Part shown: positions 45,602 to 54,501 of the stretch, one piece after another
Layout of the letters: each line of letters begins with the position of its first letter
Position numbering within the stretch: position 1 is the first letter of the stretch
NCBI RefSeq assembly: GCF_003471585.1
Contig: NZ_QRJO01000002.1
Location: 1-64,000, forward strand
Direction: 5' to 3'
Length of the DNA stretch: 64,000 bases
From: Collinsella sp. AM18-10
Lineage (GTDB): Bacteria; Actinomycetota; Coriobacteriia; Coriobacteriales; Coriobacteriaceae
Translations under genes and position numbers: made by a program
The notes under the pieces: model-generated
The model's input: the letters and a program-made list of their open reading frames with translations, nothing else
What the model was told of the DNA's origin: nothing
The model's database searches: none

Positions 45602-47032
45602 ATGGCTCTTTGGGGCGGTCGTTTTGAGGCAGGCGTGGCCGAGGTCACGCAGGAGTTTGGCGCGTCGTTGCCGGTTGACAAACATCTCTATAAGCAGGAT
45701 ATCGCCGGATCTAAGGCACATGCCAAGATGCTGGCGGCCCAGGGCATTATCAGCGCCGAGGACGAGCAGGCGATTGCCGAGGGCCTGACCGGAATCGAAC
45801 AGGATATCGATGCCGGCAACTTCACCTTTGATATCAACGACGAGGACATTCATATGTCCATCGAAAGCGAGCTGACGCGTCGTATCGGCGAGGCTGGCAA
45901 GCGCTTGCATACTGGGCGTTCGCGCAACGACCAGGTGGCGACCGATACGCGCCTGGGCGTCAAGGCGCTGGCCAAGGAGCTCATGGAGGCCAATCTTGAG
46001 CTGCGCCATGTGCTGGTGGATGCGGCCAAGAAGTACGACAAGGTGATTCTTCCGGGCTACACGCATATGCAGCACGCTCAGCCCGTGCTGCTCTCGCATC
46101 ATCTGCTGGCGTATTCCTGGATGTTCGCGCGCGACTTTACGCGCCTGAAGGCCGCCTTTGATGCCGCTGACAACTGCCCGCTGGGTGCTGCCGCGCTTGC
46201 CGGTACGAGCTATCCGCTCGATCGCCAGATGACGGCTGCCGAACTTGGCTTTGCGGGCGTGATTCCCAACTCGCTCGATGCGGTTTCCGACCGTGATTTC
46301 CTGCTCGATCTGCATTACGCCGGATCCGTCATGGCGATGCACCTGTCGCGTCTTTCCGAGGAGATCGTGCTGTGGTCGAGCTCCGAATTTGGCTTTATCA
46401 CGCTTTCAGACTCCTACTCCACCGGCTCGTCTATCATGCCGCAGAAGAAGAATCCCGACTTTGCCGAGCTTATCCGCGGTAAGAGCGGTCGCGTGTACGG
46501 CAACCTGGTGCAGCTGCTGGTAACCATGAAGGGCCTGCCGCTCGCTTATAACAAGGACTTGCAGGAGGACAAGGAGGGCGCGCTCGATACCGCTCACACG
46601 CTCATGCAGTGCCTGTCCGTTATGGCCGGAATGATTTCGACCTGGACCGTCAACGAGGATGCCATGGCGCGCGAGTGCGGCGTGGGGCACCTTGCCGCCA
46701 CCGATGTTGCCGATTACCTGGCAAAGCGCGGTCTACCGTTCCGCGAGGCACATGCCGTGGTGGGGCACCTGGTCCTGATGTGTGAGAAGCGCGGCTGCAA
46801 TCTTGAGGACCTGCCGTTTGAGGTGTTCCAGGAGGCAAGCCCGCTCTTTGAGCGCGATATTACCGAGGCGCTCGATATCCCGTCGATTGTCGCCGCGCGC
46901 ACGACCGAGGGTGGTACCGCCCCTGCTGCCGTTGCCGTGCAGTTGGGAAGCGCCGAGGCGCAGCTCGCGGCCGATGAGGGTGTGTTTGGCTCGTTATCCA
47001 AGGTCGTCGAGATGGGCCACGGAGCTAATTAG
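45602..47032 (+). CDS. argH: Argininosuccinate lyase
   Basis: A 476-residue enzyme splitting argininosuccinate to arginine and fumarate. It has ALWGGRFEAGVAEVTQEFGASL at the start, HTGRSRNDQVATD, and the fumarase-superfamily signature GSSIMPQKKNPD near residue 275. ATG 45602 has AAGGGGA upstream; an upstream in-frame ATG at 45527 adds 25 atypical residues. Confidence 0.97.
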   Translation: MALWGGRFEAGVAEVTQEFGASLPVDKHLYKQDIAGSKAHAKMLAAQGIISAEDEQAIAEGLTGIEQDIDAGNFTFDINDEDIHMSIESELTRRIGEAGKRLHTGRSRNDQVATDTRLGVKALAKELMEANLELRHVLVDAAKKYDKVILPGYTHMQHAQPVLLSHHLLAYSWMFARDFTRLKAAFDAADNCPLGAAALAGTSYPLDRQMTAAELGFAGVIPNSLDAVSDRDFLLDLHYAGSVMAMHLSRLSEEIVLWSSSEFGFITLSDSYSTGSSIMPQKKNPDFAELIRGKSGRVYGNLVQLLVTMKGLPLAYNKDLQEDKEGALDTAHTLMQCLSVMAGMISTWTVNEDAMARECGVGHLAATDVADYLAKRGLPFREAHAVVGHLVLMCEKRGCNLEDLPFEVFQEASPLFERDITEALDIPSIVAARTTEGGTAPAAVAVQLGSAEAQLAADEGVFGSLSKVVEMGHGAN

Positions 47033-47077
47033 CTTATTGGATGCGTCTGTCTGGTGTGTTCATCATATTTTGCCTTT

Positions 47078-47108
47078 ACGGGTGCCCGCTATGGTGGGCA
47101 CCCGTTTT
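47078..47108 (+). terminator. Terminator after argH
   Basis: ACGGGTGCCC/GGGCACCCGT, 8-nt loop, then TTT. The following 200 nt to the ndk promoter hold no supported gene; two similar phrases CGCTTTAATAAA-type (47278, 47297) form a short direct repeat. Confidence 0.85.
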
Positions 47109-47317
47109 GTTATAGAGAAGGAAGGAGCTTGTCGAGAACTTCTGTAGGACATTTGCGCAGGTTGTGAAGGGGGTGCGTTCACGGGCGACAATCGACCGCC
47201 CGTTCTGTTCGTTGCAGTTGAAAGTGGGACGGATGGTACTCTAGTCGGGCTTCGAAACAGAAGTGACACATATGGAGCGCTTTAATAAATAATAACGCTT
47301 CAATAAACGGCTTTTTG

Positions 47318-47346
47318 TTTAACTGCAGCTAGAACTCTGTTACGAT
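47318..47346 (+). promoter_or_regulatory. Putative ndk promoter
   Basis: TTTAAC (47318-47323), 17-bp spacer, TACGAT (47341-47346), about 55 nt before the ndk start. Confidence 0.45.
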
Positions 47347-47409
47347 GCAGTCCAGGCGGGTGCCGGAATGGGACTTGGGCACGCGCGAACCTACTTGAAA
47401 GGCTACCTT

Positions 47410-47814
47410 ATGGCTATCGAGAAGACCTTCATCATGATTAAGCCCGACGCCGTGCGCGATCGCAAGATCGGCGAGATCGTTGCTCGCATTGAGCGCAGCG
47501 GCCTTGTTATCGAGCGCATGGAGATGACCACGCTCGAGCGCGCTACCGTCGAGGAGCACTACGCCCATCTGGCCGACAAGCCCTTCTTTGGCGGTCTCTG
47601 CGACTTTATGACGAGCGGTCCGGTCGTCAAGATGGTCGTTTCCGGCCTCTCCGCTGTCTCCAAGATGCGCACCCTTATGGGCGCCACCAACCCGCTTGAT
47701 GCTGCCCCCGGCACCATTCGCGGCGACTTTGCTGTCGATGTCAACGCCAACGTGATCCACGGCTCCGACTGCCTGGAGAACGCCGAGATCGAGATCAAGC
47801 GCTTTTTTGGCTAA
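47410..47814 (+). CDS. ndk: Nucleoside diphosphate kinase
   Basis: A 134-residue kinase moving the gamma-phosphate of ATP onto nucleoside diphosphates through a phospho-histidine. The active site NVIHGSD has His117; the start EKTFIMIKPDAVRD and the end ENAEIEIKRFF are conserved. GAAAGG precedes the ATG at 47410. Confidence 0.97.
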   Translation: MAIEKTFIMIKPDAVRDRKIGEIVARIERSGLVIERMEMTTLERATVEEHYAHLADKPFFGGLCDFMTSGPVVKMVVSGLSAVSKMRTLMGATNPLDAAPGTIRGDFAVDVNANVIHGSDCLENAEIEIKRFFG

Positions 47815-47852
47815 ACCAGCTTTGACTCCTTAAAGCTGTTAGCGTGTGGCTT

Positions 47853-47887
47853 GGGCGCCGCGGAACTTCATCCGCGGCGCCCTTTTT
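47853..47887 (+). terminator. Terminator after ndk
   Basis: GGCGCCGCGGA/TCCGCGGCGCC with loop ACTTCA, followed by CTTTTT. Confidence 0.93.
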
Positions 47888-47925
47888 ATTCCAGTAGACT
47901 TTTGGTAAACCCCCACAAATCTACT

Positions 47926-47963
47926 AAAGAGCCCCCGTCCGGATGTTTCTTCCGGGCGGGGGC
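47926..47963 (-). terminator. Terminator after rpiB
   Basis: On the minus strand GCCCCCGCCCGGA pairs with TCCGGACGGGGGC (G-T pair) and is followed by TCTTTAG. Confidence 0.75.
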
Positions 47964-47994
47964 TGGCGTTAGCGTCGTATGGCTTTGTGAATCT

Positions 47995-48462
47995 TTAGGC
48001 CTCGTCGACGATCTTAAGGCCGCGCGTGTGGTCGATCTCGTTGAGGAGGTTAACGCGACGCTCGTGACGGCCGCCCTCAAACTCGGCGTCGAGCCACTCG
48101 TCGACGATCATCTTGGCGAGCTCGGAGCCAACGACGCGGGCGCCAAAGGCGAGCACGTTGGTGTTGTTGTGCATGCGCGAGAGCTTGGCGCTGAAGGGCT
48201 CGGAGCACACGACGGCGCGTACGCCCTCGACCTTGTTGGCAGCCAGGCTGATCCCGACGCCGGTGCCGCAGATCAGGATACCCAGGTCAACGTCGCCGTT
48301 GGCAACGGCCTTGCCCACTTTGTAACCGGCGATGGGGTAGTCGAAGCTCTCGGAGGTGTCGGTGCCAAAGTTCACGACCTCGCAGCCGCGCTCCTTCAGG
48401 TGCTCGGAAATGATGTTCTTGAGCTCGACGGCGGCGTGGTCGTTACCGATACCGATCTTCAT
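47995..48462 (-). CDS. rpiB: Ribose 5-phosphate isomerase B
   Basis: A 155-residue RpiB/LacAB family isomerase interconverting ribose 5-phosphate and ribulose 5-phosphate. MKIGIGNDHAAVELK is the N-terminal signature and ILICGTGVGISLAANK carries the catalytic Cys. RMHNNTNVLAFGARVVG also fits. ATG 48462 has AGAGGA upstream. A LacA/LacB role is less likely since only one subunit is present. Confidence 0.93.
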   Translation of the reverse strand: MKIGIGNDHAAVELKNIISEHLKERGCEVVNFGTDTSESFDYPIAGYKVGKAVANGDVDLGILICGTGVGISLAANKVEGVRAVVCSEPFSAKLSRMHNNTNVLAFGARVVGSELAKMIVDEWLDAEFEGGRHERRVNLLNEIDHTRGLKIVDEA

Positions 48463-48544
48463 GGATGGTTCCTCTCTGGTCTGTGCGGCGCAAATGCTAA
48501 AGGTGTTTACCGCGTTCGACTGCATGATAGCGCGACTTTTGCGT

Positions 48545-48560
48545 AAACGCTCGGGCGTTT
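48545..48560. promoter_or_regulatory. 16-bp palindrome between rpiB and the next gene
   Basis: AAACGC-TCGG-GCGTTT. Further AAACGC words at 48545 and 48571 flank it. It lies in the divergent 269-nt interval and could be an operator or a small hairpin. Confidence 0.35.
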
Positions 48561-48731
48561 TTTGGTCAAACGCTTTAGCAGGCAACAAGACCGGCCTCTC
48601 ATGAATAATGCCGCCAATTTGTGCTTGAGCGCCGTCCGCCGGAACCGTGGTTGCGGTTTTTGATGCATTGTTATCAAATAAAGGAGCCAACTTTTTGAGA
48701 GTCCAGCCCGTTATGCAAGCAGGAGATACCT

Positions 48732-50051
48732 ATGCCTACCGATTCCATCCGTGATGCCGCGTTTTGCGATGTTTTGAACCGCGAGCTTGTCTGTGCGCTC
48801 GGCTGCACCGAGCCTATTGCCGTTGCCTATGCAGCGGCGCTGGCGAGCCAGACGCTCGGTTGCGAACCCGATCATATGGACGTTGCCTGCTCGGGCAACA
48901 TCATCAAGAACGTTAAGAGCGTGACCGTGCCCAACTCGGGCGGCATGCACGGTATTGAAGCCGCGGCCGTGCTGGGTGCCGTGGGCGGCGACGCCAAGAG
49001 CGCGCTCGAGGTGCTCGAGACCGTTAACGACGAAGATCGTGCTCGCGTGGCCGAGCTCCTCGCCGATGCCGGTTACTGCGGTGTATCGCTTGTCGAGGGT
49101 GTGCCCAACCTCTACATCAAGGTGACTGCCACGGCCGGGGGCCATACCGCGGTCGTCGAGATTACCGACCACCACACCAATGTCACGTGCCATACGCTCG
49201 ACGGTATTCCGGTGTGCGGCAAGTCGGCGGGGGAGTGTGCCGCCTGCGCCGAGCGCGTGGTGGCCGAGCGGGCGGCAGATAATGCCGACACGCCCATGTC
49301 GATTGAGTCCATTGTCGACTTTATCGAGGACGGCGACATTGAGGGCGCTCGCGCTGCCGTTGAGCGTCAGATCGAGCTGAACGGCGCGATCAGCGCCGAG
49401 GGTCTGGCGCACGCTTGGGGTGCCGAGGTGGGTCGTACGCTGCTGGGTGCTCGCGCCGATGACGTTGCCTGCCGTGCCCGTGCCCGTGCCGCCGCCGGGT
49501 CCGACGCCCGCATGAACGGCTGCGCGCTGCCGGTCGCCATTGTGTGTGGCTCGGGCAACCAGGGCATTACCTGCGCACTGCCCGTTATGGAGTATGCCGA
49601 GTACCTGCGCTGCGACCACGACCGCCTGGTGCGCGCCGTGATGCTGTCCGATCTTATCGCCGTGCATATCAAGAGCTATATTGGTGCGCTCTCGGCGTTT
49701 TGCGGTGCTATTTGCGCTGCGTGCGGTGCCGGTGCTGCGATTACCTGGCTGTGCGGTGGCACGCGCGAGCAGATTGGCGCGACGGTTTCGAACACGCTCG
49801 GTAACGTTGGCGGCATCGTGTGCGATGGCGCCAAGGCGAGCTGTGCCGCCAAGATCTCGGCTGCCGTCGATGCAGCGATCCTGGGCCATGATATGGCCAT
49901 GCAGGGTCGCGGCTTCCGCGCCGGCGAGGGCCTGATCCAAGATACCGTTGAGCAGACAATCGCCAGTATGGGCTACGTAGGCCGCGTGGGCATGAAGGAC
50001 ACCGACGTCGAGATCCTCAACATCATGATCGGCAAGACTCGAGTCTGTTAG
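48732..50051 (+). CDS. L-cysteine desulfidase family protein (UPF0597)
   Basis: A 439-residue protein of the UPF0597/YhaM (CyuA) family; characterised members are [4Fe-4S] enzymes that break cysteine to pyruvate, ammonia and sulfide. Cluster-ligand candidates are the Cys in ALGCTEPIA near residue 24 and the two in CDGAKASC; GSGNQGI is another family motif. GCAGGAG lies upstream of the ATG. Its stop overlaps the stop of the opposite-strand gene by 4 nt. Substrate is inferred from the family. Confidence 0.85.
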   Translation: MPTDSIRDAAFCDVLNRELVCALGCTEPIAVAYAAALASQTLGCEPDHMDVACSGNIIKNVKSVTVPNSGGMHGIEAAAVLGAVGGDAKSALEVLETVNDEDRARVAELLADAGYCGVSLVEGVPNLYIKVTATAGGHTAVVEITDHHTNVTCHTLDGIPVCGKSAGECAACAERVVAERAADNADTPMSIESIVDFIEDGDIEGARAAVERQIELNGAISAEGLAHAWGAEVGRTLLGARADDVACRARARAAAGSDARMNGCALPVAIVCGSGNQGITCALPVMEYAEYLRCDHDRLVRAVMLSDLIAVHIKSYIGALSAFCGAICAACGAGAAITWLCGGTREQIGATVSNTLGNVGGIVCDGAKASCAAKISAAVDAAILGHDMAMQGRGFRAGEGLIQDTVEQTIASMGYVGRVGMKDTDVEILNIMIGKTRVC

Positions 50052-50806
50052 GACAACTCTTCCGCTACTTGGTGTTCGTAGAAGGCTTCTACTACGGCGT
50101 TAAAGTCGCGGGCGAAGCCTTCCATGGTTCCGCGCCAGGTGACTCGGTTGGGCTTGCCCTGGCCTACATAGGCAGTCTGAATGCCGCAGGCGGGGCTAGG
50201 GAAGTCGCGTTTGGGATCGTTGCCCACCATAAGGACCTCGTGCGGTTCGAGCCCCATCACCTGAAGCTGCTCTAGATAGTAGGTGGCATCAGGCTTGCAG
50301 CGGGTGGCGTTTCCCATGTGCGTGACGAGCTCAAAGGGGGCGTCGGCCAGGTCGCCCCAACCCATGCGGCACTCGATGGCCCCCTGCGGAAAGCTGGGGT
50401 TGGTAAAGAGCGCGCAGCGCAGCCCTGCGTCCTGTACGGCCTGGAGCGCGGCGTGTGCGCCCGGCATGGCATGGGCGTTGATGAGTTCGTCATTCTTGTA
50501 CGGAAGAACTTCGCGGTCGTAGTAGGTAAACGCCTCGTAGATGAGGGGATCGGAGAGGCAAATCCCGCATCGGCGCTTGACCTCTTCTTGGTAAAACTCA
50601 AGATTGGTGCGGTTGTCCGTGCCGCTGCGGCGATTGGCGTTGAGGTCGACCAGGATGGTGCCGAGGCGTGCCATCGTGCCCCCGCGGCTGCGACGTCCGA
50701 TATCCGCGAGCATCGATGAGACATCCTTAAAATAGCGAAGGATGAACGCATTGAGGTTAATGCTAAGAAGCGTCTCGTCCATATCGAAAACGACTGCTTT
50801 GAGCAC
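50048..50806 (-). CDS. HAD-superfamily hydrolase
   Basis: A 252-residue HAD-type phosphatase. Motif I is VFDMDETLLSIN, motif II LFTNPS, motif III a conserved Lys (RCKPD), and motif IV GNDPKRDF. The helical cap follows motif I, as in class I. The start is GTG 50806 with AAAGG 7 nt upstream; upstream in-frame codons are not protein-like. Substrate unknown. Confidence 0.85.
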   Translation of the reverse strand: MLKAVVFDMDETLLSINLNAFILRYFKDVSSMLADIGRRSRGGTMARLGTILVDLNANRRSGTDNRTNLEFYQEEVKRRCGICLSDPLIYEAFTYYDREVLPYKNDELINAHAMPGAHAALQAVQDAGLRCALFTNPSFPQGAIECRMGWGDLADAPFELVTHMGNATRCKPDATYYLEQLQVMGLEPHEVLMVGNDPKRDFPSPACGIQTAYVGQGKPNRVTWRGTMEGFARDFNAVVEAFYEHQVAEELS

Positions 50807-50961
50807 GCGGGCACCTTTCTCGAAAAATCGTTCCAGAATCGTATGTCTGGGATACTTTACCCCAAAGCAGTATGCTTCACTGCTTATCGTCAACTTGTGG
50901 AGACAGTCGTTCACAAGATTGCGAAAAAGTCTCCATACGAGTAAAAAATCGCAGTTCACGC

Positions 50962-50990
50962 TTGAAATCGAAGTGATTTCCCCGTAATCT
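50962..50990 (+). promoter_or_regulatory. Putative rpsA promoter
   Basis: TTGAAA (50962-50967), 17-bp spacer, TAATCT (50985-50990), leaving a leader of about 125 nt. Elsewhere in 50807-51121 I see only small inverted repeats (for example CTTGTG/CACAAG at 50894-50917). Confidence 0.55.
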
Positions 50991-51121
50991 ATACGAACGT
51001 GATTGCATAAGCGTCACATCAGTATCTGTCGGCTCCCGAGTGTTCCTAAACGTTGTGTGCTTGTCGCACCCTTCTGTAGGTCCTAGCAATCGGGGCCCCG
51101 TAGTTCGAAAGGGGTCCACCT

Positions 51122-52288
51122 TTGAGTGAGATTCAGAACTCGTCCATTTTCTCTCTTGACGATGTCAACGAGGAGGAGATGAACAACCTCATCGACGGTA
51201 CGATTACCGACTTTGATGAGGGCGATCTCGTTAACGGCACTGTCGTTAAGATCGAGCATGACGAGGTGCTCGTTGACATCGGATTTAAGTCCGAGGGCGT
51301 TATCCCGGTCCGCGAGCTGTCCATCCGCAAGGACGCTAACCCTGCAGACATCGTTGCACTCGGTGATCCCATCGAGGCCCTCGTTCTCCAGAAGGAGGAC
51401 AAGGACGGTCGTCTGGTCCTGTCCAAGAAGCGTGCCGAGTACGAGCGTGCTTGGAACCGCATCGAGGAGAAGTTCAACTCCGGCGAGAACGTCGAGGGCG
51501 AGGTTATCGAGGTTGTCAAGGGCGGCCTGATCCTCGACATCGGCCTGCGTGGCTTCCTGCCCGCTTCCCTCGTCGACCTCCGTCGCGTCAAGGACCTCAC
51601 CTCTTACATGGGCACCCGCATCGAGGCCCGCGTCATCGAGATGGACCGCAACCGCAACAACGTCGTCCTCTCCCGTCGCGTCGTGCTCGAGGAGTCCCGT
51701 AAGGCCGAGCGCTCCGAGATCCTGTCCAAGCTCAAGTCTGGCATGCGTCTCCAGGGCACCGTTTCCTCCATCGTCGACTTCGGCGCCTTCGTCGACCTCG
51801 GCGGTATCGACGGCCTCATCCACATCTCCGAGCTCTCCTGGAACCACGTCAACCATCCTTCCGAGGTTGTCAAGGTCGGCCAGGAGGTCGAGGTCGAGGT
51901 TCTCGACGTCGATCTCAACCGCGAGCGCATCTCCCTGGGTCTCAAGCAGACCACCGAGGATCCGTGGCGCGCACTGGTCAAGAAGTACCCCGTCGGCGCT
52001 ATCGTCGAGGGCACTGTGACCAAGCTTGTCCCGTTCGGCGCTTTCGTCGATCTGGGCGAGGGCATCGAGGGCCTGGTGCACATCTCCGAGATGGCCAACA
52101 AGCACGTCGATCAGCCTTCTCAGGTCACCCATGTGGGCGACAAGGTTCAGGTCAAGGTCATGGAAATCGACCTCGACCGTCGTCGTATCTCCCTGTCCAT
52201 GAAGTCTGCTGCTGAGACTCTGGGCGTCGAGATCGAGGTTACCCCGCTGCCTTCCGAGAAGAAGGACGAGGAGACCGACGCCGAGTAA
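51122..52288 (+). CDS. rpsA: 30S ribosomal protein S1
   Basis: A 388-residue protein with four S1 RNA-binding domains (about 35-105, 122-190, 207-277, 294-364). The third and fourth carry SSIVDFGAFVDLGGIDGLIHISE and KLVPFGAFVDLGEGIEGLVHISE-type cores, each cut here for length. It helps mRNA bind the small subunit. Four domains are typical of Actinobacteria and Firmicutes rather than six. The start is TTG 51122 (AAAGGGG upstream); no ATG or GTG in frame fits. Confidence 0.95.
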   Translation: MSEIQNSSIFSLDDVNEEEMNNLIDGTITDFDEGDLVNGTVVKIEHDEVLVDIGFKSEGVIPVRELSIRKDANPADIVALGDPIEALVLQKEDKDGRLVLSKKRAEYERAWNRIEEKFNSGENVEGEVIEVVKGGLILDIGLRGFLPASLVDLRRVKDLTSYMGTRIEARVIEMDRNRNNVVLSRRVVLEESRKAERSEILSKLKSGMRLQGTVSSIVDFGAFVDLGGIDGLIHISELSWNHVNHPSEVVKVGQEVEVEVLDVDLNRERISLGLKQTTEDPWRALVKKYPVGAIVEGTVTKLVPFGAFVDLGEGIEGLVHISEMANKHVDQPSQVTHVGDKVQVKVMEIDLDRRRISLSMKSAAETLGVEIEVTPLPSEKKDEETDAE

Positions 52289-52314
52289 ATCGGTTTGACG
52301 ATCACTTGTTTTAA

Positions 52315-52346
52315 GGGATCCGTCCGTAATGGACGGGTCCCTTTTT
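52315..52346 (+). terminator. Terminator after rpsA
   Basis: GGGATCCGTCC/GGACGGGTCCC with loop GTAAT and five T. Confidence 0.93.
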
Positions 52347-52411
52347 GCATTTGGCACCGAGATGCGCAATGCTGCCGGGCTGTCCACAGGCTATTGGATT
52401 GTCGGTGCATG

Positions 52412-52514
52412 AAAAAAGCCGACATCCCGCCTCGGGGAGGAGGCGGGAACACACCGAGTAGACGGAGGGGTGCGGAGCGCGGTCGCGTCTCGACTGACGA
52501 CGTTGCCCATCGAC
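52412..52514 (-). ncRNA. Candidate small RNA opposite the rnpB upstream region
   Basis: On the minus strand TACAAT (52521-52526) is followed by about 100 nt ending in a 9-bp hairpin (TCCCGCCTC/GAGGCGGGA, 52425-52448) and then TTTTTT (52412-52417). No protein-like ORF fits. The T run lies 7 nt after the stem, and no clear -35 was found, so support is limited. Confidence 0.3.
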
Positions 52515-52608
52515 AGGACCATTGTAGCGCATGGCGGTTCTTGGTTTATCGTGTCGAGCGTTTGCGTTGTGCCATTGCCTGCGGCAACGGTGTGTTACAC
52601 TCTTGCAC

Positions 52609-52972
52609 TGCTGAGTGGGCCAGACGGTCGCGCGATGTGCTGCTTGCAGTACGCGTGAGGAAAGTCCGGGCTCCAGAGGGCGGGATGCCGGCTAACGGCC
52701 GGGCGGAGTGATCCGACGGAAAGCGCCGCAGAAAAGAAGACTCCCACCTGCGCCGCAAGGCGTAAAGGGAAAAGCTGAAACGGTGGTGTAAGAGACCACC
52801 AGCGTCGTGGCAACATGGCGGCTTGGCAAGCCCCATCCGGAGCAAGCGCGAATAGGAACGCTATGGGCCGGCCCGGTCCGCGTTCGGGTAGCGTGCGTGG
52901 AGCTGCACGGTAACGTGCAGACAAGATAAATGACCGTTCACGACAGAACCCGGCTTATCGGCCCACTCGGCA
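52609..52972 (+). ncRNA. rnpB: RNase P RNA, bacterial class A
   Basis: The catalytic RNA that trims 5' leaders from pre-tRNA. The conserved GAGGAAAGTCCGGGCTCC and AGACAAGATAAATG blocks and the 3' ACAGAACCCGGCTTA segment are all present in order. Helix P1 is TGAGTGGGCC with GGCCCACTCGGCA at the end, fixing the borders. A TACACT at 52596-52601 is a likely -10. Confidence 0.97.
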
Positions 52973-52987
52973 CTTTGTTGACGCTGC

Positions 52988-53086
52988 GAACCCGTCAGCG
53001 CGGCAATCTGCCTTTCAAACCTTCGGGCATGACCATAAGGTCAATGCCCTCGGCTTTCAAGGCACCTTGCTCGCGCTGACGGGTTC
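52988..53086. repeat. 99-nt palindrome after rnpB
   Basis: GAACCCGTCAGCGCG (52988-53002) pairs exactly with 53072-53086. At the centre GGGCAT-GACC-ATAA-GGTC-A-ATGCCC (53025-53049) forms a second stem. No T run follows. It may end rnpB transcription or be a separate structured element. Confidence 0.7.
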
Positions 53087-53189
53087 TCGCTTTCGTTGAC
53101 GGAATCATCGGCGTTGCCATTCTTTTTACTAGGGTTATCGTATTATTGAGGCTGTTTGTTGCTGCGCTTTATTTTGTTGAGGGGCTTTG

Positions 53190-53825
53190 TTGGACAGCTA
53201 TTTTACTCTGCAATTGAATATTGAGGCTTCGGGCGAGTTTGTGGACCGCAAGAGCCGGTTTATTGCCCAGCTGGTCCATATTGAGTCCGAGGACGAGGCG
53301 AATGCTTTTATCGAGATGGTTCGCAAGCGTCATTATGACGCTCGGCATAATGTGCCCGCGTGGATTTTGGTCGATGGACGCGAGCGCCAGAGCGATGATG
53401 GCGAGCCAAGCCGCACGAGCGGAATGCCGACGCTCGAGGTGCTGCGCGGTGCGGGACTTAAAAACGTATGCTGTGTTGTGACACGTTATTTTGGTGGCAC
53501 GCTGTTAGGGCCCGGTGGCTTGGTGCGCGCCTATACCGCGGCGACGCAGGCGGCGGTGGCCGCGGCTCAGGAGGCCGGGCAGATCGTTGAGATGACGAGT
53601 GTCGTGCCGGTTGACGTGCATGTAGCCTATCCACAGTATGAGCAGGTGCTTCGCTTGGCGCAGGATTCGGGCGCCAAGGTTTCGGATACCGATTACGCGG
53701 ATGCCGTGACACTTCACTTGGTGTTTAAAGCGGGGGAGCAGGAAGCGTTTTGCGCCAAGATGCGCGAGCTTATGGCGGGGCGCGAGGAGATTGAGGTCGG
53801 CGCTCCCGAATTTGCCGAGTTCTAA
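53190..53825 (+). CDS. yigZ: YigZ/IMPACT family protein
   Basis: A 211-residue protein of the UPF0029 (YigZ, IMPACT N-terminal) family. The core SRFIAQLVHIESEDEA, HNVPAWILVDGRERQSDDGEPSRTSG and VVTRYFGGTLLGPGGLVRAY is diagnostic, followed by the C-terminal DUF1949 domain. Role unclear; relatives touch translation control. Two consecutive TTG codons are possible starts; the second (53190) has GAGGGG 5 nt upstream and is chosen. Confidence 0.9.
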   Translation: MDSYFTLQLNIEASGEFVDRKSRFIAQLVHIESEDEANAFIEMVRKRHYDARHNVPAWILVDGRERQSDDGEPSRTSGMPTLEVLRGAGLKNVCCVVTRYFGGTLLGPGGLVRAYTAATQAAVAAAQEAGQIVEMTSVVPVDVHVAYPQYEQVLRLAQDSGAKVSDTDYADAVTLHLVFKAGEQEAFCAKMRELMAGREEIEVGAPEFAEF

Positions 53826-53828
53826 CGG

Positions 53829-53879
53829 CGACGGCCGGCGTGCTTTTGGATGGATTCCAAGCGCGCCGGCCGTCGTTTT
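53829..53879. terminator. Terminator between convergent yigZ and the C-GCAxxG gene
   Basis: Perfect 12-bp stem CGACGGCCGGCG/CGCCGGCCGTCG with a 23-nt loop, then TTTT on the plus strand. Confidence 0.85.
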
Positions 53880-53892
53880 ATGTCGCTGCCGT

Positions 53893-54339
53893 TTACTCGG
53901 CGAGCTGCTTTAGCACATCGCAGGCGATCTCGATGGCATCGTCGATGCAGCCGGGGCAGCTGCGGAGCGGACCCTTGTCCGATCCGATGCCCTTGAGCGT
54001 GCCGCAGATGGTCGTCGTGTTCTTCTCGCCAAAACGCTTGGCGATCTCGCGCGACAGCTTGTAGGTCTGGCCCTTGGTCTTGGGGTTTTCCATGCCATCG
54101 CTCATCACAAAGCCCATGATGGCCACCGCGCCCGAGATGGCGCCACAGGTCTCGGTCATGCCGCCCATGCCTGCGCCAAAGCCCTCGGTGAGGGTAAAGG
54201 CGACTTGGGGGTCAAGCCCGACGGCGGGCGCGAGCGTGCAGGCGACGGCCTGCGCGCAATTAAAGCCACGGGCGTGGTACTCGGCAGCCTGAGCCTGACA
54301 GGCGGCGGCGTCGAGCTGGGCTGTATCGATTTGCTTCAT
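53893..54339 (-). CDS. C-GCAxxG-C-C family redox protein
   Basis: A 148-residue protein of the C_GCAxxG_C_C family (TIGR01909 type). Cysteines lie in FNCAQAVACTL, TETCGAISGAVAIMG, TICGTLKG and SCPGCIDDA, consistent with binding a metal or cofactor; the function is not established. Common in anaerobes. ATG 54339 has AAGGAG upstream; an upstream frame start at 54432 is unlikely. Confidence 0.85.
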   Translation of the reverse strand: MKQIDTAQLDAAACQAQAAEYHARGFNCAQAVACTLAPAVGLDPQVAFTLTEGFGAGMGGMTETCGAISGAVAIMGFVMSDGMENPKTKGQTYKLSREIAKRFGEKNTTTICGTLKGIGSDKGPLRSCPGCIDDAIEIACDVLKQLAE

Positions 54340-54450
54340 CGTTGTCTCCTTGGTCACGGTGTACCCGCCTATGGTACCCGTGACGAGGCATGTAATCATC
54401 GAGAGCTTCATGTATGCCTCATGTATATCCATCGAATAAATGCCTAAGGC

Positions 54451-54481
54451 TGAGACGAATGCCCCTGATTTATTTGTCTCA
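54451..54481. repeat. 31-nt hairpin repeat, copy 2
   Basis: TGAGACGAAT pairs with ATTTGTCTCA (one G-T). It is the same length as the element at 42183-42213 and shares CTGATT, ATTTGTC and the arm pattern, with an A-T pair replacing G-C in the stem. Confidence 0.7.
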
Positions 54482-54501
54482 TAACCTATCGGCGGGATGG
54501 G

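Noticed and set aside
47125..47260. Short TTG/GTG frames between argH and ndk
   Set aside because: Weak starts, no conserved-looking residues, and no link to the ndk promoter.
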